In this document: piece after piece, positions 17,227 to 26,798 of the stretch
Position numbering within the stretch: position 1 is the stretch's first letter
How the letters are laid out: each line of letters opens with the position of its first letter
Program-made: the position numbers and the translations under genes
Source of the DNA: Candidatus Poribacteria bacterium
Lineage (GTDB): Bacteria > Poribacteria > WGA-4E > GCA-2687025
Length of the DNA stretch: 64,000 bases
NCBI GenBank assembly: GCA_028818695.1
Contig: JAPPNK010000015.1
Coordinates: forward strand, 1-64,000
Direction: 5' to 3'
Notes under the pieces: generated by a model
Databases searched by the model: none
The model's input: only the letters and a program-made list of their open reading frames with translations
Told to the model about the DNA's origin: nothing

Positions 17227-17911
17227 AACTAAGCCTTTCATTCGCGCTCAAAATGTGGTAAAAACGTTCCATGGCGTGGGCGAAGAACTTGCCGTTCTGC
17301 GCGGCGTCAATCTGCATATTCAGGAGCGGGAGATCTTGACCGTGGTCGGCGAATCAGGCGCTGGAAAAAGCACATTGCTGTATCTGCTGGGCGGTTTGGA
17401 CAAGCCGACCGAAGGAAGCGTTTTTTACGGGGACACCGACATTGCGGAGCTTCCGCCGCAGCAGTTAGCGCAATACCGCAGCCGGCATATCGGCTTTGTG
17501 TTTCAGTTTCACCATCTGATGCCTGAATTCACGGCTCTTGAGAATGTGGCGATGGCGGGGATGATCGCCGGAAAGACGCGCGGCGAAGCGACCGACCAGG
17601 CGCGCGATCTTCTCGTTGACGTCGGGCTGGGGGAACGGCTTGGACATCGTCCGCCGCAGCTCTCCGGCGGAGAACGCCAGCGGGTCGCGCTTGTGAGAGC
17701 CTTGACAAACGAGCCGCGCGTCGTCCTAGCCGACGAGCCGACCGGCAACCTCGACCGAAAAACGAGCGCAGCCGTCCATGACCTGATCTGGGAGCTGCGC
17801 GACAGGCTGGGGCAAACATTTGCCATTGTGACGCACAACCCGCAGCTCGCCGAGCGTTCCGACAGAACGGTGGAGCTGGTGGACGGACGCGCGCGTCAAC
17901 GAACAGGATAG
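17219..17911 (+). CDS. lolD: ABC transporter ATP-binding protein, LolD family
   Basis: 230 residues with complete nucleotide-binding motifs: Walker A GESGAGKST, the Q-loop in FVFQFHHLMPEFTALENV, signature LSGGERQRVAL, Walker B VVLADEPTGNLD and the H-loop in AIVTHNP. The FQFHHLMPEFTALENV stretch is characteristic of the LolD/MacB/FtsE group. It is the energising subunit of the upstream permease. Confidence 0.92.
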   Translation: MNKTKPFIRAQNVVKTFHGVGEELAVLRGVNLHIQEREILTVVGESGAGKSTLLYLLGGLDKPTEGSVFYGDTDIAELPPQQLAQYRSRHIGFVFQFHHLMPEFTALENVAMAGMIAGKTRGEATDQARDLLVDVGLGERLGHRPPQLSGGERQRVALVRALTNEPRVVLADEPTGNLDRKTSAAVHDLIWELRDRLGQTFAIVTHNPQLAERSDRTVELVDGRARQRTG

Positions 17912-17919
17912 GATTGGAC

Positions 17920-18813
17920 ATGCAAATATATCTGGACGGAGAGTTTGTCTCAAAAGAGAACGCTAAGATCTCCGTTTTTGACCACGGGCTGTTATACGGG
18001 GACGGCATCTTTGAAGGCATCCGCCTCTACAACAGCCGAGTTTTTAAACTGGACGAGCATCTGCGACGGCTCTACAACTCCGCCAAAGCGATCATGTTGA
18101 CGATACCGATGACCATTGAAGAGATGGAGGAGGTGGTTCTGGAAACATGCAGGCGCAACAACCTGACGGACGGATATATTCGGCTTGTCGTCACGCGCGG
18201 CGAAGGCGATCTTGGGCTGGGTCCTGAAAATTGTTCGAAAGCGTTTGTGATCTGCATCGCGGACGCGATCGCGCTTTATCCTGAATGGTGCTATCGGGAC
18301 GGCTTGACAGTTGTGACCGCTTCGACTCGGCGCAACCTGGCTGAGGCGCTGAATCCGCGCATCAAGTCGCTCAACTATCTCAACAACATTCTGGCGAAGA
18401 TTGAGGGTCAGGCGGCGGGAGCGCAGGAAGCGCTGATGCTGAACCAAGAAGGTTATGTGGTGGAATGCAGCGGCGACAACATCTTTATTGTGCAAGAAGG
18501 ACGGCTTTTGACGCCTCCGACGCTGGTCGGCGCGCTGGACGGCATCACGCGCGCGGTGACGCTGAAACTCGCCGAAGGCCTCGGCATTCCGACGCAGGAG
18601 ACGATCTTCACCCGATACGATATTTACACAAGCGACGAATGCTTTTTGACAGGGACAGCGGCGGAAATTGTGCCGGCGGTGTCGCTTGACCAGCGGCTCA
18701 TCGGCGACGGAAAGCCGGGGCATGTAACGCGCATGCTCATTCAAGCGTTCCGAAATATGACGAAGGCGAGCGGGACGCCGCTGCATCCGAGCGGCGCGGG
18801 CCGTTCACAATGA
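17920..18813 (+). CDS. ilvE: Branched-chain-amino-acid aminotransferase-like class IV PLP enzyme
   Basis: 297 residues, fold-type IV aminotransferase. Key blocks are FDHGLLYGDGIFEGIR near the N-terminus, the PLP Lys in NPRIKSLNYLNNILAKIEG, and ALMLNQEGYVVECSGDNIFI with the cofactor-binding Glu. The role is transamination of Leu/Ile/Val with 2-oxoglutarate. D-amino-acid aminotransferase and ADC lyase share the fold, so specificity is probable but not certain. I prefer the ATG at 17920, with AGGATAGGATTGG upstream, over an in-frame TTG six bases earlier. Confidence 0.88.
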   Translation: MQIYLDGEFVSKENAKISVFDHGLLYGDGIFEGIRLYNSRVFKLDEHLRRLYNSAKAIMLTIPMTIEEMEEVVLETCRRNNLTDGYIRLVVTRGEGDLGLGPENCSKAFVICIADAIALYPEWCYRDGLTVVTASTRRNLAEALNPRIKSLNYLNNILAKIEGQAAGAQEALMLNQEGYVVECSGDNIFIVQEGRLLTPPTLVGALDGITRAVTLKLAEGLGIPTQETIFTRYDIYTSDECFLTGTAAEIVPAVSLDQRLIGDGKPGHVTRMLIQAFRNMTKASGTPLHPSGAGRSQ

Positions 18814-18847
18814 ACTGAAGGCGCCGGCAGAGCGGAGGGGAGGCGTT

Positions 18848-21163
18848 ATGATACCCAACCAGGGTTTAACCGAAGGCGCCCGCAAGGCGTTTGGAGTCGC
18901 ATACGCCGAAGCGCGTAAGATGAGCCACGCCCATGTTTGTGTGGGGCATCTTCTGTTTGCGCTGCTGAAAGATGTGAACAGCTCCGCCGTTCAGTGTCTC
19001 GAAAGCCTGCATATCGACATTGAGACGCTGCAGAAGCGGCTTGAGCTGGAGCTGCAGCGTCTGCCGAAAGACCGCTACGCGCACGGAGACGCGCAATATA
19101 CGCGCCGATGCGCCTTAGCCGTCAGCCTCGCCCAAGAGGAGGCGCGCAGCTGCAAGAGCCATTTGACCGACACCTCGCATCTGCTTCTTGCCGTATTGCG
19201 CAGCGAGGGGGAAGCATCCGCCGCGTTGAAATACATGGGTTTGGATGAGAAGACGCTGCGCGACAGGATCTCGCGCTCCGCCGACTACGTCGATTCTGGG
19301 ACGGGCAAGCCGAAAATGGCGGAGAAAAGCCGCAAAGAGTCGCTGTTGGAGCAGTTTAGCCGAGACCTGACCGTCCTTGCCGCCGAAAATGAACTGGACC
19401 CGCTCATTGGGCGGAGCAGGGAGCTGGAGCGGTTGACGCAGGTTCTTCTTCGACGGACGAAAAACAACCCCGCGCTGATTGGGGAGCCGGGCGTCGGCAA
19501 GACGGCGATTGTGGAGGGCTTGGCGCAGAGAATCGCGGCGAAGAAAATCCCTCCCTCGCTTGCCGAGAAACGTCTCCTGTCGATCGATCTGGGCGCGCTC
19601 ATCGCCGGGACAAAGTACCGCGGGCAGTTTGAGGAGCGGTTCAAGGCGATCATGAAAGAAGCGGCTAATCGACAAAACGCGATTCTGTTCATCGACGAAC
19701 TGCATACGCTTGTCAACACAGGCGCGTCCGAAGGCTCCATCGATGCGGCGAATATGCTGAAACCTGCCCTGGCGCGCGGCGACATACAGTGCATTGGCGC
19801 CACCACCGTGCGCGAATACCGCAAGCATATTGAACGGGACGGCGCTTTAGAACGCCGTTTTCAGCCGATCATGGTTGAGGAGCCGTCCGAAGAGGAGACG
19901 ATACGCATCCTTCACGGTCTCAAATCGCGGTATGAGGATCATCATCGCGCGGAGTATGAGGACGGAGCTTTGGAGGCGTCTGTCCGGCTTTCGCAGCGGT
20001 ACATACAGGGGCGATTTTTGCCGGACAAGGCAATCGATGTGTTTGACGAGGCGGGGTCGCTGGCGCGCCTGCGTCAACCGCGCCCGATGGAAGCGGAGGC
20101 TTCTGCGGCAGAACGCGGACCCGTCCTCGTGACCTCTAACGACGCCGCGGAGGCGGTCTCGCGCTGGACCGGCATACCGGTGTCGCGTCTGGAAGAGGGC
20201 GAATCGGAGAAGGCGCTGCGCCTGCAATCGGAGCTGGAGGAGCGCATCATCGGGCAGGAAGAGGCGGTGCAGCTGGTGACGCGCGCGATACAGCGCTCGC
20301 GGGCGGGGATGAAAAATCCGCGGCGTCCAATCGGATCGTTTCTGTTTGTCGGACCGACGGGCGTCGGCAAGACCTACCTCGCCGAGCAGCTGGCGGAGCT
20401 GCTGTTTGACAGCCCGGACGCGCTCATCCGCGTCGACATGTCGGAGTTTATGGAGCGGTTCAACGTCTCGCGGCTCACGGGGGCGCCGCCGGGGTATGTC
20501 GGACACGGCGAGGGCGGGACGCTCATGGAGCGCGTGCGGCGGCGGCCGTATTCGGTCGTCCTGCTGGACGAGATCGAGAAGGCGCACCCCGACGTTTACA
20601 ACCTCCTGCTGCAGGCGCTTGAAAGCGGGCAGATCACCGACTCGCTTGGAAACATCGTCGATTTTCGGCACACGCTGCTCATCATGACCTCCAACGCGGG
20701 GACGCGCGGCTTGACGCAGGAGCGGTCGGTCGGCTTCGGTTCCGCGGAGGATGTTCCCGCGCCGCGCGAAACTATAGAGGGGCGCGCGCTGGACGCGCTC
20801 AAACAGACCTTCAGCCCGGAATTCCTAAGCCGCATTGATGAGATTGTGACGTTTCAAGCACTGGGGTTAGAGGAAATTCGGCGGATTGCCGACCTGATGA
20901 TCGATGATCTGAAGGCGCGGACATTGGAGCATGGGAACCGGCTGATTGTAGAGCCGGAGGCGATCGATTTTTTGGTTAAGGCAGGGTTCCATCCGTCGCA
21001 GGGGGCGCGCGGCTTGCGGCGCGAGGTTCGCCGCCGACTCGAGAACAGCCTTGCCGAAGAGATCCTGCGTTCCCAGCCGGCGCCGGGCGCCGCCATACGC
21101 GCGTTGATTCAAAACGGCGAGCTTCATATAGAGGTGGAGCCGTCGCCTGTCGCTGTCGTTTGA
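18848..21163 (+). CDS. clpC: ATP-dependent Clp unfoldase, ClpC/ClpA type
   Basis: A 771-residue double-AAA+ HSP100 unfoldase. Residues of about 1-145 are the repeat N-domain (GLTEGARKAFGVAYAEAR, SHAHVCVGHLLFALL). D1 has Walker A GEPGVGKTAIVEG and Walker B ILFIDELHTL; D2 has VGPTGVGKTYLAEQ and VVLLDEIEKAHPDVYN. The D1-D2 linker is short, so the long coiled M-domain of ClpB and the two-helix one of ClpC appear absent, as in ClpA. RSVGFGSAED lies where ClpP-binding loops (LGF/IGF) occur, so it probably feeds ClpP. GGAGGGGAGG precedes the ATG. The same-strand WD40 array begins 142 bases downstream. Confidence 0.93.
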   Translation: MIPNQGLTEGARKAFGVAYAEARKMSHAHVCVGHLLFALLKDVNSSAVQCLESLHIDIETLQKRLELELQRLPKDRYAHGDAQYTRRCALAVSLAQEEARSCKSHLTDTSHLLLAVLRSEGEASAALKYMGLDEKTLRDRISRSADYVDSGTGKPKMAEKSRKESLLEQFSRDLTVLAAENELDPLIGRSRELERLTQVLLRRTKNNPALIGEPGVGKTAIVEGLAQRIAAKKIPPSLAEKRLLSIDLGALIAGTKYRGQFEERFKAIMKEAANRQNAILFIDELHTLVNTGASEGSIDAANMLKPALARGDIQCIGATTVREYRKHIERDGALERRFQPIMVEEPSEEETIRILHGLKSRYEDHHRAEYEDGALEASVRLSQRYIQGRFLPDKAIDVFDEAGSLARLRQPRPMEAEASAAERGPVLVTSNDAAEAVSRWTGIPVSRLEEGESEKALRLQSELEERIIGQEEAVQLVTRAIQRSRAGMKNPRRPIGSFLFVGPTGVGKTYLAEQLAELLFDSPDALIRVDMSEFMERFNVSRLTGAPPGYVGHGEGGTLMERVRRRPYSVVLLDEIEKAHPDVYNLLLQALESGQITDSLGNIVDFRHTLLIMTSNAGTRGLTQERSVGFGSAEDVPAPRETIEGRALDALKQTFSPEFLSRIDEIVTFQALGLEEIRRIADLMIDDLKARTLEHGNRLIVEPEAIDFLVKAGFHPSQGARGLRREVRRRLENSLAEEILRSQPAPGAAIRALIQNGELHIEVEPSPVAVV

Positions 21164-21217
21164 TTTTCGCCGCTTGTCTCTGGCAATAGCGTCGTTTTTC
21201 AGACGCCGCCCGTTCTC

Positions 21218-21233
21218 ATGCGCGTTGGCGCAT
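21218..21233 (+). terminator. Weak candidate hairpin after clpC
   Basis: ATGCGC-GTTG-GCGCAT followed by TTCT forms a 6-bp stem with a 4-base loop in the clpC-WD40 gap. The T-run is poor, so read-through into the WD40 array is likely. Confidence 0.3.
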
Positions 21234-21305
21234 TTCTCCATCGGCAATGTATCATATCACAGGCGGCGCTTTTCTCGGCGGGCGTTCGGAGATTGACTGC
21301 GCACA

Positions 21306-23126
21306 ATGAACAAAACCCCAGATTATGTCCAACGGAACCTGCCTGAAGGCGCGGAGGCGCGTCTCGGAAAAGGGTATGTTCTGGACATCGTCTATTCGCC
21401 GGACGGAGAGACCATGGCGGCGGCAAGCAGCGCCGGCGTCTGGCTTTACGACGCAAAGACCGGAAAGGAAACGGCGCTGCTGGGCGTCCCAGGGGAGCAG
21501 ACGTATGCGGCAGCCTTTTCGCCTAACGGAAAGATTCTTGCCGTCTGCAGCGCCGATTTCCTATTCAGCGGCGTCCTGAGGTTATGGAACATTCAGACAG
21601 GAGATGTCCAATCAAGCATGGAGATGTCCCATTATTCCATTTGCGCGGACTTCTCTCCCGACGGAAGAACGGTCGTAACAGGCGGCGGGGACGATGTACA
21701 TCTCTGGGATGTCCGATTCGGGGAACTGATAGCGCCGCTGAAGGGGCATAAAGAGAATGTCGTGTCGGTCGCGTTCTCTCCCGACGGAAACATTGCCGCC
21801 AGCGGCAGCGACGACGACACGATACGGCTCTGGGACGCCGAGACGGGCGATCGGCTCAAGACGCTCAAGGGGCATTCCAGCAATGTCAATTGCGTTGCGT
21901 TTTCGCCGGACGGCGAGCTCCTTGCCAGCGGCAGCGACGACGACACGATACGGCTCTGGGATGTCCAATCAGGCGAATGCAGGGCGGAACTGAAAGGACA
22001 TGACGAGCGGGTCTTCTCGGTTGCGTATTCGCCGGACGGCAAGCGGCTCGTCAGCGCGGGGGGAGACAAGAAAATACGGCTTTGGGACGCGCAAACAGGC
22101 GCGCATAAGCAGCAGATGATTGGACATGTTGGGGACATCGATTGCGTCGCATATTCGCCGGACGGGAGGACGATTGTCAGCGGCGGCGGAGCGCGGGAAG
22201 ACGGCGCCCTTCGATGCTGGGACGCGCAAACAGGCGCCGTCCGGCAGATCATCGATGGACACACGCCGTTTCTTTTCGGGTTGTCTTTTTCGCCCGATGG
22301 ACAGATTCTTGCGGCGGGATACGGCGATGACGCGGTACGGCTCTGGGATGTCCAAACCTGCTCTCTTTTGAAGACGCTGCGCGGACATACGCGCGATGTC
22401 TATTGCGTCGCCTTTTCGCCGGACGGCGCGTTGCTTGCCAGCGGCAGCTTTGACACGACGATACGGCTTTGGGATGTCCAATCCGGCGAATGGAGAACGA
22501 CGCTTAAAGGACATATTGACGATGTCGATTCGGTTGCGTTTTCGCCGGACGGCAAGACGCTCGCGAGCGGCGGTCCAAATGAGGAGGTTTGCCTATGGAG
22601 TCTCCAAACAGGCAATAGACGGAAAATGCCGGATGGACACAATCTTGAAACAATCAATTGCGTCGTTTTCTCGCCGAACGGAGAGACGCTCGCGTCCGGC
22701 GGAGATGACGGGACGGCGCATCTTTGGGATGTCCATAAAGGTAAGCTGGAACGGATCCTTGGAGGATATAAAAGCGGCGTTGTCTCGACTCGGTTCTCGC
22801 CGGACGGCAAGATGTTGGTCACAGGATGCGTGGACGGCTTGATTCGTCTGTGGAATGTCGAAACAGGCGCGCATACGAAGACCTTCACTGGACATACCGA
22901 CGACGTCAATTCCGTCGTCTATTCGCCGGACGGCCGCGCGCTTGCGAGCGGAAGCAACGACGGAACCGCGCGGCTCTGGGATGTCCAAACAGGAGAGCAA
23001 ACGGCTGTTTTGAAAGGACATGGAAATGTTGTGGGCGAGGTCGCTTTTTCGCCGGACGGGCAGACGCTCGCCGCCGGAAGCCTTGACGGAACCATTTTGC
23101 TATGGACGCTGAATGAGTGGGGATAA
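21306..23126 (+). CDS. WD40-repeat protein A (14 repeats)
   Basis: 606 residues made only of WD40 repeats of about 42 residues. A short N-terminal module (PDYVQRNLPEGAEARLGKG) is followed by 14 F/YSPDG or SPNG blade cores, enough for two seven-bladed propellers. Typical blades read GHTRDVYCVAFSPDG and TIRLWDVQSG. There is no signal peptide, membrane helix or catalytic domain, so a cytoplasmic binding or scaffold role is likely. First gene of a six-gene head-to-tail array; only two bases separate it from the next. No strong ribosome site precedes its ATG. Confidence 0.88.
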   Translation: MNKTPDYVQRNLPEGAEARLGKGYVLDIVYSPDGETMAAASSAGVWLYDAKTGKETALLGVPGEQTYAAAFSPNGKILAVCSADFLFSGVLRLWNIQTGDVQSSMEMSHYSICADFSPDGRTVVTGGGDDVHLWDVRFGELIAPLKGHKENVVSVAFSPDGNIAASGSDDDTIRLWDAETGDRLKTLKGHSSNVNCVAFSPDGELLASGSDDDTIRLWDVQSGECRAELKGHDERVFSVAYSPDGKRLVSAGGDKKIRLWDAQTGAHKQQMIGHVGDIDCVAYSPDGRTIVSGGGAREDGALRCWDAQTGAVRQIIDGHTPFLFGLSFSPDGQILAAGYGDDAVRLWDVQTCSLLKTLRGHTRDVYCVAFSPDGALLASGSFDTTIRLWDVQSGEWRTTLKGHIDDVDSVAFSPDGKTLASGGPNEEVCLWSLQTGNRRKMPDGHNLETINCVVFSPNGETLASGGDDGTAHLWDVHKGKLERILGGYKSGVVSTRFSPDGKMLVTGCVDGLIRLWNVETGAHTKTFTGHTDDVNSVVYSPDGRALASGSNDGTARLWDVQTGEQTAVLKGHGNVVGEVAFSPDGQTLAAGSLDGTILLWTLNEWG

Positions 23127-23128
23127 AT

Positions 23129-24953
23129 ATGAAACGCGCGCCCGAATATGTCCAATGGAACCTGCCTGAAGGCGCGGAGGCGCGTCTCGGCAAGGGGTTT
23201 GTGTCGGACATTGTCTTCTCGCCGGACGGGGAGACCATGGCGGCGGCAAGCAGTGCCGGCGTCTGGCTTTACGACGCAAAGACCGGAAAGGAAACCGCGT
23301 TGCTGGGCGTCCCAGGGGAGATTGCGTATGCGGCGTCCTTTTCGCCCAACGGAAAGATTCTTGCCGTATGCAGCTCCTATGTTGTGAGCGGAGGCGTTCT
23401 GCGGCTATGGGACATGCGGACAATGGATGTCCAATCCTGTATGGAGATGTCCGAAGATTCCGTCTGTGTCGACTTTTCTCCCGATGGGAAAACCGTTGTA
23501 ACGGGAGGCGGAGACGACGTACATCTGTGGGATGTCCGATTCGGGGAGCTGATTGTCTCATTAAAAGGACACCAACATTGGGTCTGGTCGGTCGCCTTCT
23601 CTCCTGACGGAACCATTGTCGCCAGCGGCAGCAACGACATGACGATACGTAACATGGGACGCCGAGACGGGCGTACGATATAAGACGATCAAGGGACCTA
23701 CGGATTGGATCAACTCAATCGCCTTTTCCCCTGACGGCAAGACGCTTGCGTGCGGAGGCGACGACAAGATGATTTGGACATGGGATGTCCAAACGGGCGA
23801 CAACAAGGCGCGGCTCCGGGGACATCGATCCGACGTTACGTCGGTTGCATTCTCTCCTGACGGCAAGCGTATCGTGAGCGCCAGCAACGATAAGACGGTA
23901 CGGATATGGGACGCCCAGACAGGCGCGCATAAACAGCAGCTGATTGGACATACCAGTAAAATCGATTGCGCCGTCTATTCTCCAGACGGACGCTCGATTG
24001 TGAGCGGCGGAGGAAATCGGGAAGACGGCTCTCTTTTATGCTGGGATGTCCAAACAGGCTTCGTCCGCCAATCCGTCGTTGGACATACGCCGTTTCTTTT
24101 CGACATTTCTTATTCTCCTGACGGCAAGACGATCGCGGCGGGATACGGCGACGACGCAATTCGCGTTTGGGATGTCCAAACAGGCGCTCTTTTAAAGACC
24201 CTGCGCGGACACACCGACGACGTCGATTGCATAATGTTTTCCCCGGACGGGAAAATGCTTGCCAGCGGGAGCGAAGATCATACGGTACGGCTTTGGGACG
24301 CGAAGACAGGGCAGTGTATTAAGACGCTCAAAGGACATGGGGACAGGGTCTGGTCGCTTGCGTATTCGCCGGACGGCAAGACGCTCGCCAGCGCCAGCCT
24401 TGACGCAACCATTGGTCTATGGAATGTCCAAACCGGCGGGAGACATGCGACGTTCCTTGGACATGACGACTCTCATATTAATTGCGCTGTCTTCTCGCCG
24501 GATGGGCAGACGCTGGCAACAGGAGGAGACGACTGGACGGCGCACCTTTGGGATGTCCATACGGGAGAGATGATCAAAATTATTGGGGGATACAACAGCG
24601 GAGTCGAGTCTGTTCAGTTCTCGCCGGACAGCAAAACGTTGATCACTGGACACGGCGACGGCTTGATTCGCGCCTGGGATATCGAAACGGGCGCGCACTT
24701 GAAGGCTTTAACTGGACATACTGACCGCGTCAATTGCGTTGTCTATTCGCCGGACGGCCGGACGCTTGCCAGCGGAAGCCATGATGGAACCGCGCGGCTT
24801 TGGGATGTCCAAACGGGAGAGCAGACGGCTGTTATGAAAGGACATGGAAATGTTGTGGACGAGGTCGCCTTTTCACCGGACGGACAAACGCTCGCCACCG
24901 GAAGCTTTGACGGAACCATCCTGCTATGGCCGCTGAAGGAATGGAGTAAATGA
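23129..24953 (+). pseudogene. WD40-repeat protein B, broken by a +1 frameshift
   Basis: The first part reads from ATG 23129 to a stop at 23681-23683; the remainder is open in the next frame from about 23655 to 24953 (its first in-frame ATG is at 23769). In sister genes ATA CGG CTC TGG GAC joins the blade; here it is ATA CGTAACA TGG GAC, one base too many at about 23648-23654. Removing one base restores 607 residues and 14 repeats, exactly like the neighbours. It is therefore a recent inactivation, or a sequencing/assembly error. No slippery sequence suggests programmed shifting. The intact start has the shared module APEYVQWNLPEGAEARLGKG. Confidence 0.85.
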
Positions 24954-26785
24954 TGAAACGCGCGCCTGAATATATCCAACGGAACTTGCCTGAAGGCGCG
25001 AAGGCGCGTCTCGGCAAGGGTTTTATGCACAACATCGCCTATTCGCCGGACGGGAAGACCATGGCGGCGGCAAGCAGCGCCGGCGTCTGGCTCTACGACG
25101 CAAAAACAGGAACGGAAACCGCGCTGCTGGGCTTCCCCGGCGAGTGGACGCAGGCGGCCGCTTTTTCGCCCAACGGAAAGATTCTTGCTGTATGCAGCGC
25201 CAATGCTATATATGGCGTCGGCGCTCTGCGGCTGTGGAACATGCGGACAATGGATGCCCAATCCAGCATGGAGATGTCCACCGATTCTTTTTGCGCCGCC
25301 TTTTCTCCCGATGGAGAAACCGTTGTAACGGGAGGCTGCGACGATGTACAGCTGTGGGATGTTCAATCAGGCGAATGCAGGGCGGAACTGAAAGGACATG
25401 ACGGACGGGTCATGTCGGTCGCCTTTTCTCCCGACGGGAGCGTTGTCGCCAGCGGCAGCTACGACGGCACGATACGGCTCTGGAACGCTGAAACGGGCGA
25501 TCGGCTCAAGACGCTCAAGGGACATTCCAGGGATGTCGATTGCGTTGCCTTTTCGTGCGTTGTCTTTTCGCCGGACGGCAAGACGCTTGCCAGCGGAAGC
25601 GAAGACAGCGCGATACGGCTTTGGGATGTCCAATCAGGCGACTGCAGGACGGAATTGAAAGGACATGACGGATATGTCATGTCGGTTGCGTATTCGCCGG
25701 ACGGCAAGCGGCTCGTCAGCGCAGGCAAAGACAAAAAGGTACGCCTTTGGGACGCAGAAACAGGCGGGCGTCAGCAGGAGCTGATTGGACATGTCGGGGA
25801 GATCAATTGCGTCGCATACTCTCCGGACGGGGGGACGATTGTCAGCGGCGGAGCGCGGAGGGACGGCTCCCTTCGATGTTGGGATGCGCAAACAGGCACC
25901 GTCCGACAGATCATCGATGGGCACACGCCGTTTCTTTGCGGCGGTCTGTCCTTTTCGCCCGATGGACAGACTCTCGCTGCAGGATACGGCGATGATGCGA
26001 TACGGCTCTGGGATGTCCAAACCCGCTCTCTTTTGAGTACGCTGCGCGGCCATACGGACAAAGTCAATTGCGTTCTCTTTTCGCCGGACGGCAAGGCGCT
26101 TGCCAGCGGAAGCGATGACAAAACGATACGGCTTTGGGATGTCCAATCAGGCGAATGCAGGACGGAACTGAAAGGACATAACGGGCGGGTCTGGTCGCTT
26201 GCGTATTCGCCGGACGGCAAAACGCTCGCGAGCGGCTGTCCAGATGATGAGGTTTGTCTATGGAATGTCCAAACAGGCGATAGACGGAAAATGCCGCTTG
26301 GACACAATGGCGAGAGAATCTGTTGCGTCGCGTTCTCGCCGGACGGAGAGACGGTCGCGTCCGGCGGAGATGACGGGACAGCGCATCTTTGGGACGCTCA
26401 TAAAGGCGAGCTGAAGCGAATCCTTGGAGGATATAAAAGCCGCCGCGTCATCTCAATGCAATTTTCGCCGGACGGCAAGACGCTTGCCAGCGGAGACATT
26501 GACAACATGATACGGCTTTGGGATGTCGAAACTGGCGCGCATTTGAACGCCTTAACTGGACAGACCGACGGCATCACTTGCGTCGTCTTTTCGCCGGACG
26601 GTCGGACGCTTGCCAGCGGAAGCGACGACAACACGATACGGCTTTGGGATGTCCAATCCGGCGAATGCAAGAAGGTACTGAAAGGACACCACGGGGGCGT
26701 CTGGTCAATTGCATATTCGCCGGACGGTTGGACGCTTGCCAGCGGAGGCTTAGACGGAACGATTTTGCTATGGGAAACCGAATAA
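24950..26785 (+). CDS. WD40-repeat protein C (14 repeats)
   Basis: 611 residues with the array's N-terminal module (APEYIQRNLPEGAKARLGKG) and 14 WD40 blade cores. It starts inside the stop of gene B (ATGA), so translation is coupled. It carries a 15-base tandem duplication (25541-25555 and 25556-25570) that adds five residues (CVAFS-CVVFS) to the core strand of the fifth blade, which explains its greater length than A. No other domain and no export signal. Confidence 0.88.
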   Translation: MMKRAPEYIQRNLPEGAKARLGKGFMHNIAYSPDGKTMAAASSAGVWLYDAKTGTETALLGFPGEWTQAAAFSPNGKILAVCSANAIYGVGALRLWNMRTMDAQSSMEMSTDSFCAAFSPDGETVVTGGCDDVQLWDVQSGECRAELKGHDGRVMSVAFSPDGSVVASGSYDGTIRLWNAETGDRLKTLKGHSRDVDCVAFSCVVFSPDGKTLASGSEDSAIRLWDVQSGDCRTELKGHDGYVMSVAYSPDGKRLVSAGKDKKVRLWDAETGGRQQELIGHVGEINCVAYSPDGGTIVSGGARRDGSLRCWDAQTGTVRQIIDGHTPFLCGGLSFSPDGQTLAAGYGDDAIRLWDVQTRSLLSTLRGHTDKVNCVLFSPDGKALASGSDDKTIRLWDVQSGECRTELKGHNGRVWSLAYSPDGKTLASGCPDDEVCLWNVQTGDRRKMPLGHNGERICCVAFSPDGETVASGGDDGTAHLWDAHKGELKRILGGYKSRRVISMQFSPDGKTLASGDIDNMIRLWDVETGAHLNALTGQTDGITCVVFSPDGRTLASGSDDNTIRLWDVQSGECKKVLKGHHGGVWSIAYSPDGWTLASGGLDGTILLWETE

Positions 26786-26798
26786 ACGGAGTGGACGG

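Noticed and set aside
23649-23683. Programmed frameshift in WD40 gene B
   Set aside because: No slippery heptamer or stimulatory structure, and sister genes are uninterrupted, so an accidental insertion is simpler.
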